NCBI RefSeq assembly: GCF_000427905.1
Contig: NZ_ATYX01000005.1
Coordinates: 62,001-126,000, forward strand
Length of the DNA stretch: 64,000 nt
Direction: 5' to 3'
Source of the DNA: Thermocrispum agreste DSM 44070
Lineage (GTDB): Bacteria; Actinomycetota; Actinomycetes; Mycobacteriales; Pseudonocardiaceae
In this document: positions 47,350 through 58,900 of the stretch, piece by piece
Numbering within the stretch: position 1 is the first letter of the stretch
Layout of the letters: every line of letters begins with the position of its first letter
Notes under the pieces: model-generated
What the model was told of the DNA's origin: nothing
The model's input: only the letters and a program-made list of their open reading frames with translations
Database searches by the model: none
Translations under genes and position numbers: made by a program

Positions 47350-48117
47350 TCACGCCTGCGCCGCGTCTCGTTGCCTCCACCGCGCGCAAACGTGCTCGCC
47401 GAACCGGGCCGCCAGCTGCCTGCAGTGCGCCGCGACTTGGGCGTCCAGCCGCTCGAGCTCACGCTCCCCGACGCGCATCCGCTCCAGCGTCTCCGGGTCC
47501 GAGGCCGTGCTGACCGCCCGCCAGCGCCGGTAGTCGTCGATCGACGCCTCCGGGTGGAACTGCACACCCCAGGCCCGGGCGCCCACCCGGAACGCCTGGT
47601 GCGGATACATCTCGCTGCTGCCGAGCCAGCTGGCGCCCGGCGGGAGCACGGCGACCATGTCGCGGTGTGACGACACCGCGGTCAGCGGCGACGGCAAGCC
47701 GGTGACCAGTGGGTCGACATCCGCCTCGGGCCGCCACCGCACCCGCACCACACCGGTTTCCATGCCGCGGTCGCCGCGTTCGACCGTGCCACCCATGGCG
47801 CGCGCGAGCAGCTGCCCGCCCAGGCATATGCCCAGTGTCGGAGTCGACGACTCCACCGCGTGCCGGAGCAGCTTCCGGACGTCGGACAGCCAGGGATGGT
47901 CGTGGTCGTCGTTGGCGCTCATGCGCCCGCCCAGGATCAGCAGGCCGTGCTCGGCCATCCGGTCGGGCACCGGCTCGCCCGCATAGGGCCGGACGATCCG
48001 GCACTCCACCCCGGCATCGGCCAGCCACCGTCCGAACCGCGCAATGCCGACGATGTCGTCGGGCTGGATCACCAGAACGGCCGGCCCGCTCGTGTGCTCG
48101 GCTGATGCACCCGCCAT
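47350..48117 (-). CDS. Class I glutamine amidotransferase domain protein (GMP-synthase-like)
   Basis: This 255-aa stand-alone GATase has the nucleophile in TLGICLGGQLLARAMGG, the catalytic His-x-Glu in WGVQFHPEAS and HGLLILGGRMSANDDHDHPW upstream. This type resembles GMP-synthase-like amidotransferases and glutamine deglycating hydrolases often found alone. The start codon gives MAGASAEHTSG. There is no partner synthetase adjacent, so the acceptor is unknown. It is convergent with the methyltransferase. Confidence 0.9.
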   Translation of the reverse strand: MAGASAEHTSGPAVLVIQPDDIVGIARFGRWLADAGVECRIVRPYAGEPVPDRMAEHGLLILGGRMSANDDHDHPWLSDVRKLLRHAVESSTPTLGICLGGQLLARAMGGTVERGDRGMETGVVRVRWRPEADVDPLVTGLPSPLTAVSSHRDMVAVLPPGASWLGSSEMYPHQAFRVGARAWGVQFHPEASIDDYRRWRAVSTASDPETLERMRVGERELERLDAQVAAHCRQLAARFGEHVCARWRQRDAAQA

Positions 48118-48180
48118 GCCCGCAGGCTATCGGAACCGGCGGGCGACCGACGCACCCGTCGCCCGCCCGCCGGCTGCGGG

Positions 48181-49062
48181 CTAGCCGCCTTCGGTTTCCG
48201 CGCACAACCGCTCCCAGTAGCGGTGCGCCTGCTCCGACCACTCGCTGCGTTTGCTGTGGAACAGCTTCGCCGCTTCCACGCCGATCCATCCCCCGGACGT
48301 CAACGCCGCGGGCAGGGCAGGATCGAGGTAGGGGAACCGCCGATACGCCTGGACGAGTTCGACCTGCTGCCGGAAGGCCGACGCCTCGTCGTCGACCGCG
48401 GCCAGCCGGAACTGCTGCAGGAACTCGGCGTAGTGGCGGTGCAGATCCTCCAGGTCCCACGCGCGCTGTACGGTGCGGCGTTCGTCCCCGACCGGGCCGA
48501 ACCGGCCGACGTAGGACATGGACCAGTCGGCCAGTCCCAGGCCGGTGATGATGCCGGCCACCTCGTCGGCCCGCGCGGCGTGCGGGCTGATCCATGTCCC
48601 TGGCGCCGGGGATCCCATGCCCGCCCAGGTGAGCCTGGTGCGCAGGTGGTAGCGGAGATTGCGATGGGACTCGGGCACGGTGGTGTTCACGATCAGCCAC
48701 GTGCCGTCCCATTCCCTGGTCTCGCCGGTGAAGCCGAGCACCCGCTCGGCCCCCTTGGTGATCATGGTGGTCCCGGTGCCGGTGAGCATCCAGCGCACTT
48801 TGCGACCGTGCCGGACGTCGGTGATGGTGCCGCGCTCGGCCGTGCGCTGGATGGCTTTGCGCGCCGCGACCGCTTCCACGCCGCATTCGCCCAGCGCCCG
48901 GATCAACGTGCTCGACCACACCGGCTGCCGCCGGGGAAGCACGAACTCGCCGAGGATGACCAGCAGAAGCGCGGGAGCGCTGCGCAGGGCGATGTCGCGC
49001 AGATCGGCGATCACCCCTTCGCCGCGCCCGGGCCGCTTGCGCTGTCTGACTGCCGAAGCCAT
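48181..49062 (-). CDS. PaaX-family transcriptional repressor
   Basis: This 293-aa protein is of the PaaX type: an N-terminal winged helix (LLLVILGEFVLPRRQPVWSSTLIRALGECGVEAVAARKAIQR), a central domain (GTWLIVNTTVPESHRNLRYHLRTRLTWAGMGSPAPGTWISP) and a C-terminal PaaX_C domain (AYRRFPYLDPALPAALTSGGWIGVEAAKLF). PaaX represses phenylacetate catabolism through phenylacetyl-CoA; no paa genes are here. The ATG at 49062 has GGGAG 10 nt upstream. A 32-bp perfect palindrome lies 26 bp upstream of the start. Confidence 0.9.
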   Translation of the reverse strand: MASAVRQRKRPGRGEGVIADLRDIALRSAPALLLVILGEFVLPRRQPVWSSTLIRALGECGVEAVAARKAIQRTAERGTITDVRHGRKVRWMLTGTGTTMITKGAERVLGFTGETREWDGTWLIVNTTVPESHRNLRYHLRTRLTWAGMGSPAPGTWISPHAARADEVAGIITGLGLADWSMSYVGRFGPVGDERRTVQRAWDLEDLHRHYAEFLQQFRLAAVDDEASAFRQQVELVQAYRRFPYLDPALPAALTSGGWIGVEAAKLFHSKRSEWSEQAHRYWERLCAETEGG

Positions 49063-49087
49063 GGAGTCCGAACTCCCTTGCCGTGCC

Positions 49088-49119
49088 GAACGGGGTAGCG
49101 TGGCCACGCTACCCCGTTC
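49088..49119. promoter_or_regulatory. 32-bp perfect palindrome, probable operator of the PaaX-like gene
   Basis: The arms GAACGGGGTAGCGTGG (49088-49103) and their exact complement (49104-49119) abut without a spacer. The site ends 26 bp upstream of the PaaX-like start codon, a position where a bound dimer would block transcription, so autorepression is likely. A coding origin is excluded because no gene covers it. Confidence 0.75.
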
Positions 49120-49250
49120 AGAGCAGTCGGCTGGGCTGTTCGGTCTAGCACGGGTGTCCCACGATGGTTTGAGATACACGCCACGTAGGTGACCGGCTGC
49201 GTTCGGTGCCGGACTCGGCGCAAGCTTCGTGACGGGGCTGGCGGAGCGGC

Positions 49251-49670
49251 TCAGGCCAGCAGGGCGGCGCCCAGCGCGATGAGCCCGGCGACCTTGGCCA
49301 CCTCGAACGCGACGTACACGTAGTGGGTGCGGGACCGCTGCGAGCCGTCGGACTTGCCCGACAGGACCTGGTCGGAACGGCGCGTCAGGCGCGGACGGAC
49401 GCCGAGCAGCTGGACGGCCAGGATGGCGATCACCACGACACCGAGCGCCAGCTCGAGCCCGGTGATCCCGGCCACGATCGCAGCCACCACCAGCACCACG
49501 GCCAGCACGACCTCGACCGTGTTCAAGGCGCGGAAGACGATCCGGCCGATGCCCAGGCCCAGCGGCACAGTGATGCCCGGCGCCCGGAACTTCAGCGGCG
49601 CCTCCAGGAAGGAGATCGCCAGCACCATGCCCAGCCACACGAAGGTCACCGCGATCGCAAGCTGCGTCAT
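49251..49670 (-). CDS. Four-helix membrane protein
   Basis: This 139-aa protein has four hydrophobic helices: IAVTFVWLGMVLAISFL, VVLAVVLVVAAIVAGI, LALGVVVIAILAVQLLGV and VYVAFEVAKVAGLIALGAA. A cytoplasmic loop between helices 3 and 4 is rich in Arg and Ser. ATG 49670 follows AGGACGGTGAACG. I recognise no family with certainty. The promoter region contains GC palindromes that could be bound by the neighbouring DosR-type regulators. Confidence 0.78.
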   Translation of the reverse strand: MTQLAIAVTFVWLGMVLAISFLEAPLKFRAPGITVPLGLGIGRIVFRALNTVEVVLAVVLVVAAIVAGITGLELALGVVVIAILAVQLLGVRPRLTRRSDQVLSGKSDGSQRSRTHYVYVAFEVAKVAGLIALGAALLA

Positions 49671-49726
49671 CGTTCACCGTCCTGACGTGCGTTGATGGGT
49701 GCGTCACCGCAAGTGTGCACCCGGCA

Positions 49727-49754
49727 CCGGGCCTTCGGGCCCGGCCGATCGGCC
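49727..49754. promoter_or_regulatory. UUCG-loop hairpin and adjacent GC palindrome
   Basis: CCGGGCC-TTCG-GGCCCGG (49727-49744) is a perfect 7-bp stem with a stable tetraloop, overlapped by the palindrome GGCCGATCGGCC (49743-49754). It lies 44 bp beyond the stop of the minus-strand regulator gene and 57-84 bp upstream of the membrane-protein start. It may be a terminator or a regulator site, or both. Confidence 0.55.
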
Positions 49755-49797
49755 CGTGATCATGGGGTCTGATGTCGTGGTGTCGCCGCGCGCCGGG

Positions 49798-50457
49798 TCA
49801 GCCGAGCCCGGGCGGCGGCTTGCCCGCGGCGCCGCGCTGCCGCACCGCGAGTGCCGCCAGCTGGGCACGTCCCCGCATGCCCAATTTGGCCAGCAGGCGC
49901 GAGACGTAGTTTTTCACCGTCTTCTCGGCCAGGTACATGCGTTCAGCGATCTGACGGTTGGTCAGGCCCTCGCCGATCAGCTCGAGCAGTTCACGTTCCC
50001 GGTCGGACAAGTCCTTCAGCGGACCGGCGTCCGCATCGTCCCCGCGCAGCCTGCGCAACAGCACGGCCGACGCCCTCGCGTCGAGCAGCGACTGTCCCGC
50101 GGCCACCAGCCGGATCGCCTCCACCAGCCGTGCCGAGCGGATGTCCTTGACGACGTACCCGGCGGCCCCGGCGAGTACCGCTTCCAGCATCGCCTGCTCG
50201 TCCGTGGACGAGGTCAGCATCAGGCATTTCAGCTCGGGCAGCTTGCCGCGCAGCTCACGGCACAGCTCGACCCCGTCCCCGTCGGGCAGCCGCACGTCCA
50301 GCACCGCGACGTCCGGCCGCAGTGCCGGGATCCGGGCCAGTGCCTGCCTGGCGGTCGAGGCCTGCCCGGTCACCGTCATGTCCGGCTGTTCCTCGAGCAG
50401 GCTCGCGACGCCGAGCCGGGCGATCTCGTGATCGTCCACCACGAAGACTTCGATCAT
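49798..50457 (-). CDS. DosR/DevR-type response regulator
   Basis: This 219-aa NarL/FixJ regulator has a receiver with VVDDHEIARLG, phospho-Asp54 (AVLDVRLPDGDG) and Lys in GYVVKDIRSA, and a LuxR helix-turn-helix (LSDRERELLELIGEGLTNRQIAERMYLAEKTVKNYVSRLLAKLGM) characteristic of DosR. It is divergent from a second, very similar regulator. Both are next to a DosS-type kinase. ATG 50457. Confidence 0.92.
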   Translation of the reverse strand: MIEVFVVDDHEIARLGVASLLEEQPDMTVTGQASTARQALARIPALRPDVAVLDVRLPDGDGVELCRELRGKLPELKCLMLTSSTDEQAMLEAVLAGAAGYVVKDIRSARLVEAIRLVAAGQSLLDARASAVLLRRLRGDDADAGPLKDLSDRERELLELIGEGLTNRQIAERMYLAEKTVKNYVSRLLAKLGMRGRAQLAALAVRQRGAAGKPPPGLG

Positions 50458-50596
50458 CTTGCCGCCTCCTGCGCCCGCCCCCTGGTCACCGCCGAGCCTA
50501 CCCGCCGGCTGCGGCGGCTTCCGCGCGTCGCGCGATCACCCGTCGGGCCACCCTTCTATGCCGTCGGCTCGGCCCCGGTGCGGACAACGTCCGAAA

Positions 50597-50622
50597 GGCC
50601 CTTCCGGTCGGGGCCCTTCGGG
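50597..50622. promoter_or_regulatory. Direct repeats GGCCCTTC(C/G)GG in the divergent regulator promoter
   Basis: Two copies (50597-50607 and 50612-50622) are 15 bp apart, 68-93 bp upstream of the plus-strand DosR-type gene. They resemble the GC-rich halves of DosR-type boxes, and the second copy is followed by another GGGC. The match is by eye and weak. Confidence 0.35.
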
Positions 50623-50689
50623 CTGGTCATGGCGAGCCGCGCGGCATACCGTCGCCTGTGTGGCAATGGACCGCGCACGGGAGGTGGGC

Positions 50690-51331
50690 ATGACCCGGGT
50701 GTTTCTTGTCGACGATCACGAGATCGTGCGGCGAGGAATCAGGGAGCTGTTCGCCGACCATCCCGATCTGCACATCGTCGGGGAGGCGGGTTCGGTGGCC
50801 GACGCGCTGGCCACCGTCCCAGCGGACGCCGACGTGGCAATCCTCGACGTGCGGTTGCCGGACGGCAACGGGGTCGAGTTGTGCCGCGAGCTGCGCAACC
50901 GGATACCCCAGCTGAAGTGCCTGATGCTGACCTCCTACACCGACGACGACGCGTTGCTCGACGCGGTCATGGCCGGAGCCAGCGGCTTCGTGCTCAAGCA
51001 GGTGCTCGGGGTCGACCTGATCGGATCGGTGCGGGCGGTCGGCGAAGGCAAGTCCTTGCTCCAGCCGCGTGACGTCGACGCGCTGCGCGCGCGCATGCGT
51101 TCCCGGCGGATCGACCCGCTCGCCGAGTTGTCCGCCAAGGAGCGCGAGGTGTTCGATCTGATCAGCCAAGGTCTGACCAACAAGCAGATCGGCCAGCGCA
51201 TGTTCCTGTCGGACAAGACGGTCAAGAACTACGTGTCGCAGATCTTGCGCAAGCTCGACCTGCAGCGCCGCGCGCAGCTCGCCGCGATGGCCGCCGAGCT
51301 CGACACGCCACGGCGCGAACCGGGAACCTGA
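50690..51331 (+). CDS. DosR/DevR-type response regulator
   Basis: This 213-aa regulator shares with its divergent neighbour the motifs VDDHEIVRRGI, phospho-Asp53 (AILDVRLPDGNG) and the DosR-like helix-turn-helix LSAKEREVFDLISQGLTNKQIGQRMFLSDKTVKNYVSQILRKL. The ATG has GGGAGG 5 nt upstream. The convergent kinase 40 bp downstream is of the DosS type, so this is its most likely partner. In Mycobacterium, DosR switches on the hypoxia/dormancy regulon. The adjacent cyd operon is a plausible target. Confidence 0.94.
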   Translation: MTRVFLVDDHEIVRRGIRELFADHPDLHIVGEAGSVADALATVPADADVAILDVRLPDGNGVELCRELRNRIPQLKCLMLTSYTDDDALLDAVMAGASGFVLKQVLGVDLIGSVRAVGEGKSLLQPRDVDALRARMRSRRIDPLAELSAKEREVFDLISQGLTNKQIGQRMFLSDKTVKNYVSQILRKLDLQRRAQLAAMAAELDTPRREPGT

Positions 51332-51373
51332 CCACTCGGCTCACCGCCACACCGGGCGCCGCTGGCGCGCCGA

Positions 51374-53431
<2,058 letters not shown>

Positions 53432-54913
53432 GTGGACGTACTCAATCTCGCGCGGTGGCAGTTCGGCATCACCACGGTCTACCACTTCTTGATGGTGCCG
53501 CTGACGATCGGCCTGTCGCTGCTCGTCGCGGGCATGCAGACCGCATGGGTGCGCACCGGCGACGACAAGTACCTGAGGATGACGAAGTTCTGGGGCAAGC
53601 TGCTCCTGATCAACTTCGCCATGGGCGTGGTGACGGGCATCGTCCAGGAGTTCCAGTTCGGCATGAACTGGAACGAGTACTCCCGCTTCGTCGGGGACGT
53701 GTTCGGCGCCCCGCTGGCGATGGAGGGCTTGCTGGCCTTCTTCGTCGAGTCGACCTTCCTCGGCCTGTGGATCTTCGGCTGGGACCGGCTGTCGAAGCGG
53801 GTGCACCTGGCGTGCGCATGGGCCTTCTCGCTGGCCACGATGGTGTCGGCGTACTTCATCCTGGCCGCCAACTCGTGGATGCAGCATCCGGTCGGCGTGC
53901 GCTTCGTCGACGGCAAGCCGCAGATGACCTCGATCGGGGACGTGCTGACCAACCCGACCGTGCTGGCGGCCTTCCCGCACACCATCGCCGGGGCGTTCGC
54001 CGTCGCCGGCGCGTTCCTGGTCGGCATCGCGGTGTGGTGGCTGTGGCGGCGGCGCGACACCGACGACGAGCACCGGCCGGTGTGGCGGGCCTCGCTCAAG
54101 CTCGGTGCGTGGGTGGGAGCCGTCTCGTTCGTGGCGCTGCTGGTCAGCGGCGACGCGCAGGCCAAGCTGATGTTCGAACAGCAGCCGATGAAGATGGCCG
54201 CCGCGGAAGCGCTGTGCGCCACCGAGGAGCCCGCCGGGTTCTCGGTGTTCGCGGTCGGTGAGCTGACCGGGCAGGACTGCACGCAGGTGAAGAGCCTGAC
54301 CGTGCCCGCGCTGCTGTCGTTCCTGGCCAACGGCGACCTGACCAGCGAGGTCAAGGGCGTCAACGACCTGGTCGCGGAATACCAGGAGCGCTACGGCGAG
54401 TACTACCCGGACGACCCGGCGCTCGGTGAGCTGGCCGGAAAGCCCATCGACTACGTGCCGAACCTGCCGGTCACCTACTGGAGCTTCCGGCTGATGATCG
54501 GGCTGGGCGCGATCTCAGCCGGGGTGGGGTTGCTCGCCCTGTGGCTGACCAGGGGCGGGCGGCTGCCGCGGTCGCGCTGGCTCGTCCGGGCGGCGCTGTG
54601 GAGCATCGCGCTGCCGTTCGCGGCCAACAGCTTCGGCTGGATCTTCACCGAGATGGGCCGCCAGCCGTTCGTGGTCGTGCCCAACCCGGTCGGCATCGAC
54701 GGGATGTGGATGTTCACCGCGCAAGCTGTCTCCCGGCTCAGCGCAGGCGAGGTGTGGGCGTCGCTGATCACGCTGACCGCGGTGTACGGGGTGCTGGCGG
54801 TGGTGGAGATCTACCTGCTGCGCAAGTACGTCCGCGGCGGCGTGGAAGGCGCCATGCCACCGCGCAGAGCAGACCAAGCCGACGACGACAACGTCCTGTC
54901 GTTCGCCTACTAG
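53432..54913 (+). CDS. cydA: Cytochrome bd oxidase subunit I
   Basis: This 493-aa, nine-helix subunit starts at GTG 53432 with GGAGGG 6 nt upstream. Heme ligands are visible: the early His in TTVYHFLMVPLTIG, the His in AAFPHTIAGAFAVAG and the Met in FGWIFTEMGRQPFVV. The proton-channel Glu is in GLLAFFVESTFLGLWIFGW. The Q-loop is of the short type. It oxidises quinol with high O2 affinity. First gene of the cydAB-cydDC operon, beside a DosS/DosR-type system. Confidence 0.95.
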   Translation: MDVLNLARWQFGITTVYHFLMVPLTIGLSLLVAGMQTAWVRTGDDKYLRMTKFWGKLLLINFAMGVVTGIVQEFQFGMNWNEYSRFVGDVFGAPLAMEGLLAFFVESTFLGLWIFGWDRLSKRVHLACAWAFSLATMVSAYFILAANSWMQHPVGVRFVDGKPQMTSIGDVLTNPTVLAAFPHTIAGAFAVAGAFLVGIAVWWLWRRRDTDDEHRPVWRASLKLGAWVGAVSFVALLVSGDAQAKLMFEQQPMKMAAAEALCATEEPAGFSVFAVGELTGQDCTQVKSLTVPALLSFLANGDLTSEVKGVNDLVAEYQERYGEYYPDDPALGELAGKPIDYVPNLPVTYWSFRLMIGLGAISAGVGLLALWLTRGGRLPRSRWLVRAALWSIALPFAANSFGWIFTEMGRQPFVVVPNPVGIDGMWMFTAQAVSRLSAGEVWASLITLTAVYGVLAVVEIYLLRKYVRGGVEGAMPPRRADQADDDNVLSFAY

Positions 54914-54922
54914 GAGGCTGCC

Positions 54923-55930
54923 ATGGACCTGGCCACCTTGTGGTTCGTCATCATCGCCGTGCTGTGGCTCGGCTACCTGTTTCTCGAGGGCTTCGACTTC
55001 GGCGTCGGCATGCTGCTGCGGGTGCTCGGCCGCACCGAGCCGGAACGGCGGGTGCTGATCAACACCATCGGCCCGGTGTGGGACGGCAACGAGGTGTGGC
55101 TGCTGGTCGCGGGCGGCGCCACGTTCGCCGCCTTCCCCGGCTGGTACGCGTCGCTGTTCTCCACCGCCTACGTGCCGCTGCTGATCTTCCTGCTGGCGCT
55201 CATCGGCCGCGGCGTGATGTTCGAGTACCGCGGCAAGGTCGACTCGGACCGGTGGCGCAACGTGTGGGACTGGATCCTCGTCGTCTGCTCCTGGGTCGCC
55301 ACGATCGGGGTCGGCGCGGTGCTGGTGACCAACGTGTTCGGGTTGCCGATCGACGAGGCGGGCAACCGGGTCGGCGGCCCGCTGGCGATGCTCGACTGGT
55401 ACTCGGTGCTCGGCGGGCTCGCGGTGGCCGGCTACGCGCTGGTGCACGGCGCGGTGTTCATCGCGCTGAAGACCGAGGGCGACATCCGCGCACGGGCCCG
55501 GCGGCTGGCCTTGCGGGCCGGACCGATCGCCGTGGTGCCGCTGGTGGCGCTGCTGGTGCTGGTCGGCCTGCGGGAGAACACCACGTTCGGGTGGATCGCG
55601 GTGGCGATCGTGCTGGCCGCCGCGGTGATCGCGTGGCTGCGGCTGGCCGCATGGCAGGAAGGCCAGGCGTTCGCGCTGCTCGGCCTGGCCGTGGTCGGCA
55701 CCGTGATGACGTTGTTCGCCGCACTGCACCCCTACGTGGTGCCCTCCACCGTGGACCCGGCGTTCTCGCTGACCATCGCTGATGCGGCAAGCAGCCCGTA
55801 CACGCTGGAAGTGATGAGCTGGGTGGCGCTTTTCGGCACCCCGGCGGTGCTGATCTACCAGGGCTGGACCTACTGGGTGTTCCGGCAGCGCATCGCCGTG
55901 CACCACATGCCCCCGGTGAAGGTGCCGTGA
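54923..55930 (+). CDS. cydB: Cytochrome bd oxidase subunit II
   Basis: This 335-aa subunit has eight to nine membrane helices and the family motifs YLFLEGFDFGVGMLL, NTIGPVWDGNEVWLL and FPGWYASLFS, plus RGVMFEYRGK. The ATG at 54923 has TAGGAGG 5 nt upstream and follows cydA by 9 bp. It completes the oxidase core with CydA. Its stop TGA overlaps the cydDC start. Confidence 0.95.
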   Translation: MDLATLWFVIIAVLWLGYLFLEGFDFGVGMLLRVLGRTEPERRVLINTIGPVWDGNEVWLLVAGGATFAAFPGWYASLFSTAYVPLLIFLLALIGRGVMFEYRGKVDSDRWRNVWDWILVVCSWVATIGVGAVLVTNVFGLPIDEAGNRVGGPLAMLDWYSVLGGLAVAGYALVHGAVFIALKTEGDIRARARRLALRAGPIAVVPLVALLVLVGLRENTTFGWIAVAIVLAAAVIAWLRLAAWQEGQAFALLGLAVVGTVMTLFAALHPYVVPSTVDPAFSLTIADAASSPYTLEVMSWVALFGTPAVLIYQGWTYWVFRQRIAVHHMPPVKVP

Positions 55931-58900
55931 TGCTGCAGCGTGCAACCGCCTCGCGAGCGCGGCCCGGCCGCGGCCCGCTCGGCCCGTTGCCCGCGTTGTC
56001 CAGGACGGCCCGCCGCGCGCTGGCCGTCCTGGCCGCGCTTGCGCTGATCTCCGCCTGCCTGCTGGTCGCACAGGGCTTTCTGCTCGCCGACGTCCTGGCG
56101 AAGATCGTGCAGGGCGAGGCGGTGGCCGCCCGCCAGTGGTGGCTGCTGATCGGGGTCACCGCAGGCCGGGCCGTGGTCGCATGGGCACACCGGACGGTGG
56201 CCGCGCGCGCGGCCGCGGGCACCAAACAGCAGCTGCGCGAGGCCGTCGTGCGGCGCGCGGTCGAACTCGGCCCGGAGTGGATCGCCGGGCGTGGCACCGG
56301 GCAACTGGCCGTCGTCGCCGCACGCGGGCTCGACGCGCTGGACAAGTACTTCACCGAGTACCTGCCTGCGCTGGTCACCGCCGCCGTCGTCCCGGTCGTC
56401 GTCGGCGGTGCGGTGCTGCTGGCCGACTGGCCGTCGGCGGTCATCCTGATACTGACCGTCCCCCTGCTGCCGCTGTTCGGGGCGCTGGTCGGCATGCACA
56501 CCGCCGACCGCACCAAGGCGTCGATGGACGCCACCGAGCGGCAGTCCGGCCAGTTGCGGGAGCTGATCCGCGCCTTGCCGGTGCTGACCGCGTTCGGTCA
56601 GGCCGGCGCGCAGCGGACGGCGGTCGGCAGGCTCGGCGAGCGGCACCGCCGCGCCAGCATGACCACGCTCCGGCTGGCATTCTCCTCGTCGTTCGTGCTG
56701 GAGCTGGCCGCCATGCTGTCGGTGGCATTGATCGCGGTCACCATCGGCGTCCGCCTGGTCGGCGGCAGCATGGACCTGGCCGTGGGGCTGGCCGTGCTCA
56801 TCGTCGCGCCGGAGTGCTATCAGCCGTTGCGCGCCGTGGGGGCGGCGTTCCACGCCAGCGCGGACGGGACCGAAGCCGTGCGCCGGGTCGTCGACGTGCT
56901 CGCCCAGCAACCGGCCATGGCCGGCCGTCGTGCGCACACCCCGGTGGCGGACCCTGGCGCGGTGATCGAGGTCCGCGGTCTGCGCGTCCGCCGTCGCGGC
57001 GGATTCCGCCCCGACGGTGCCTCGTTTCTCGCTTTGCCCGGGCAGATCACCTGGCTGACCGAGCCGAGTGGCGGCGGGAAGTCCACCACGTTCGCGGTGC
57101 TGCTGGGGTTCGTCCCGCCTTCGGCCGGCTCGGTGACCGTCGACGGACGTCCACTGCGCGAGCTGGATCCCGCGCACTGGCGGCGCATGGTGGCCTGGGT
57201 GCCGCAGTTCCCGGTGTTCACCGAGGAGACCGTGCGGGCCGAGCTGGCTACCGCGGCCGAAGACCTCGATCGGCAGCCGTCGGCGGACGACGTCGAGCAC
57301 ATGGCCACCGCGCTCGGATGCCTCGATCTGCTGGATCGCGACCCGGGCACCCTGTCGCTCGGGCAGCGGCAACGCGTGGCTGTCGCCCGCGCCCTGCTCC
57401 GGGTGCGCTGCGGCGCGCGGGTGTTGCTGCTCGACGAGCCGACCGCTCATCTCGACGAGGCGAACGCCGCGCGGGTGATGGCTCGGATTCGCGCCGCCGC
57501 CGAGGACGGCGCGACCGTGCTGATCGCGGCGCACGAGGCGGCCAGGGACGACTCGCGGGCGCCTGCCCGGACGACCGTGCCGGGCCGCCGTGACGAGCTG
57601 GAAGACGCTGCACCGCACTCCGGCCGGCTGCTGCCGTGGCGGGACATCCTGCATCGCAAACTGCTGACCGGGACGATGTTCGGCGCGCTGGCGCTGCTGT
57701 CGGCGATCGCATTGACCGCGGTGTCCGCTTGGCTCATCGCCAAGGCCGCGCAGCAGCCACCGATCCTCACGTTGACCGTGGCCATCGTCGGGGTGCGCAC
57801 CTTCGGGCTGGCCAGGGCCGCGCTGCGCTACGTCGAACGTCTCGCCGTGCACGATGCCGCGTTCCAGGTCGCCAACCGGCTGCGGCAGCGCCTCTGGGCC
57901 GCCCTGGTGCGCATCGGCCCGGCGCGCGCGGCGCAGCTACGGTCGGCTGGCTCGGGTGAGGGTGCCGTTGTCGACGACGTCGATCACGTCCGTGACCTGC
58001 TCCCCCGGGTCGTCACGCCGCCTGCCGTGGTGGCCACGGTGATCGCGACGGCCGTCGTCGTCGAAGCGTTCATGCTGCCCGAGGCCGGCGCGGTGCTGGC
58101 TGTGCTCGCCACCGCGGGTGCCGTGCTGGCCGTGCTCGCCCAGTGGTATGCCGATCGCCGGGCGACGATGCTGCAGTCGGACACCCAGCGCGACGTGCAT
58201 CGGCGCGTGCTCGCCCTGCTCGAAGGTGCCGCCGAGCTGATGGCGTTCGGCCGCCTGCGCAGGCACCAAGCCGCGCTCACCGCTGCCGACCACCGGCTGA
58301 CCCGGCTGGCTCGCCGTGCCGCACTCGCCGACGGGCTGGCCTCCGCCGTGATCACCGCGGCGAGCGGCTTGGCGTCGGTGTGGGCCACCTGGCTCGCGGC
58401 GGACGCGGTGGCCGCCGGGCAGCTCGACCCGCTGCTCGCGGTGCCGATCGCGCTCGTGCCGTTGACGTTGGCCGAAGCGTTGGCCCTCCTGCCCCCGGTT
58501 GCCGTGCACGCCCCGGTGCTCGACAGCGCTCGCCGGCGGCTGGCGGAGCTGTTCGACGAGCAGCCGCCCGGCAGCTCCGCGGTGCGCCGCACCGACGACG
58601 GCACCATCGAACTGCGGTCGGTGACTCTCCGGTGGCCGGGTGCGGCCGAGCCCGCCCTGCGTGACGTCCGGCTGCGCATCGAGCCGGGGACGCACGTGGC
58701 GATCGTCGGTCCGTCGGGTGCGGGCAAGTCCACGTTGCTCGCCGCGCTCGCCGGGCTGCTGCCGGGCGAGGGCGGCACGGCGGCGCTGCCCGGATCGGTG
58801 GCGTTGGCACCGCAGGATCCGCAGCTGATCTCGGCATCGGTCGCGGAGAACCTGCGCCTGGGCGACCCCGCCGCGGACGAGGACCAGCTCGTGTCCGCGC

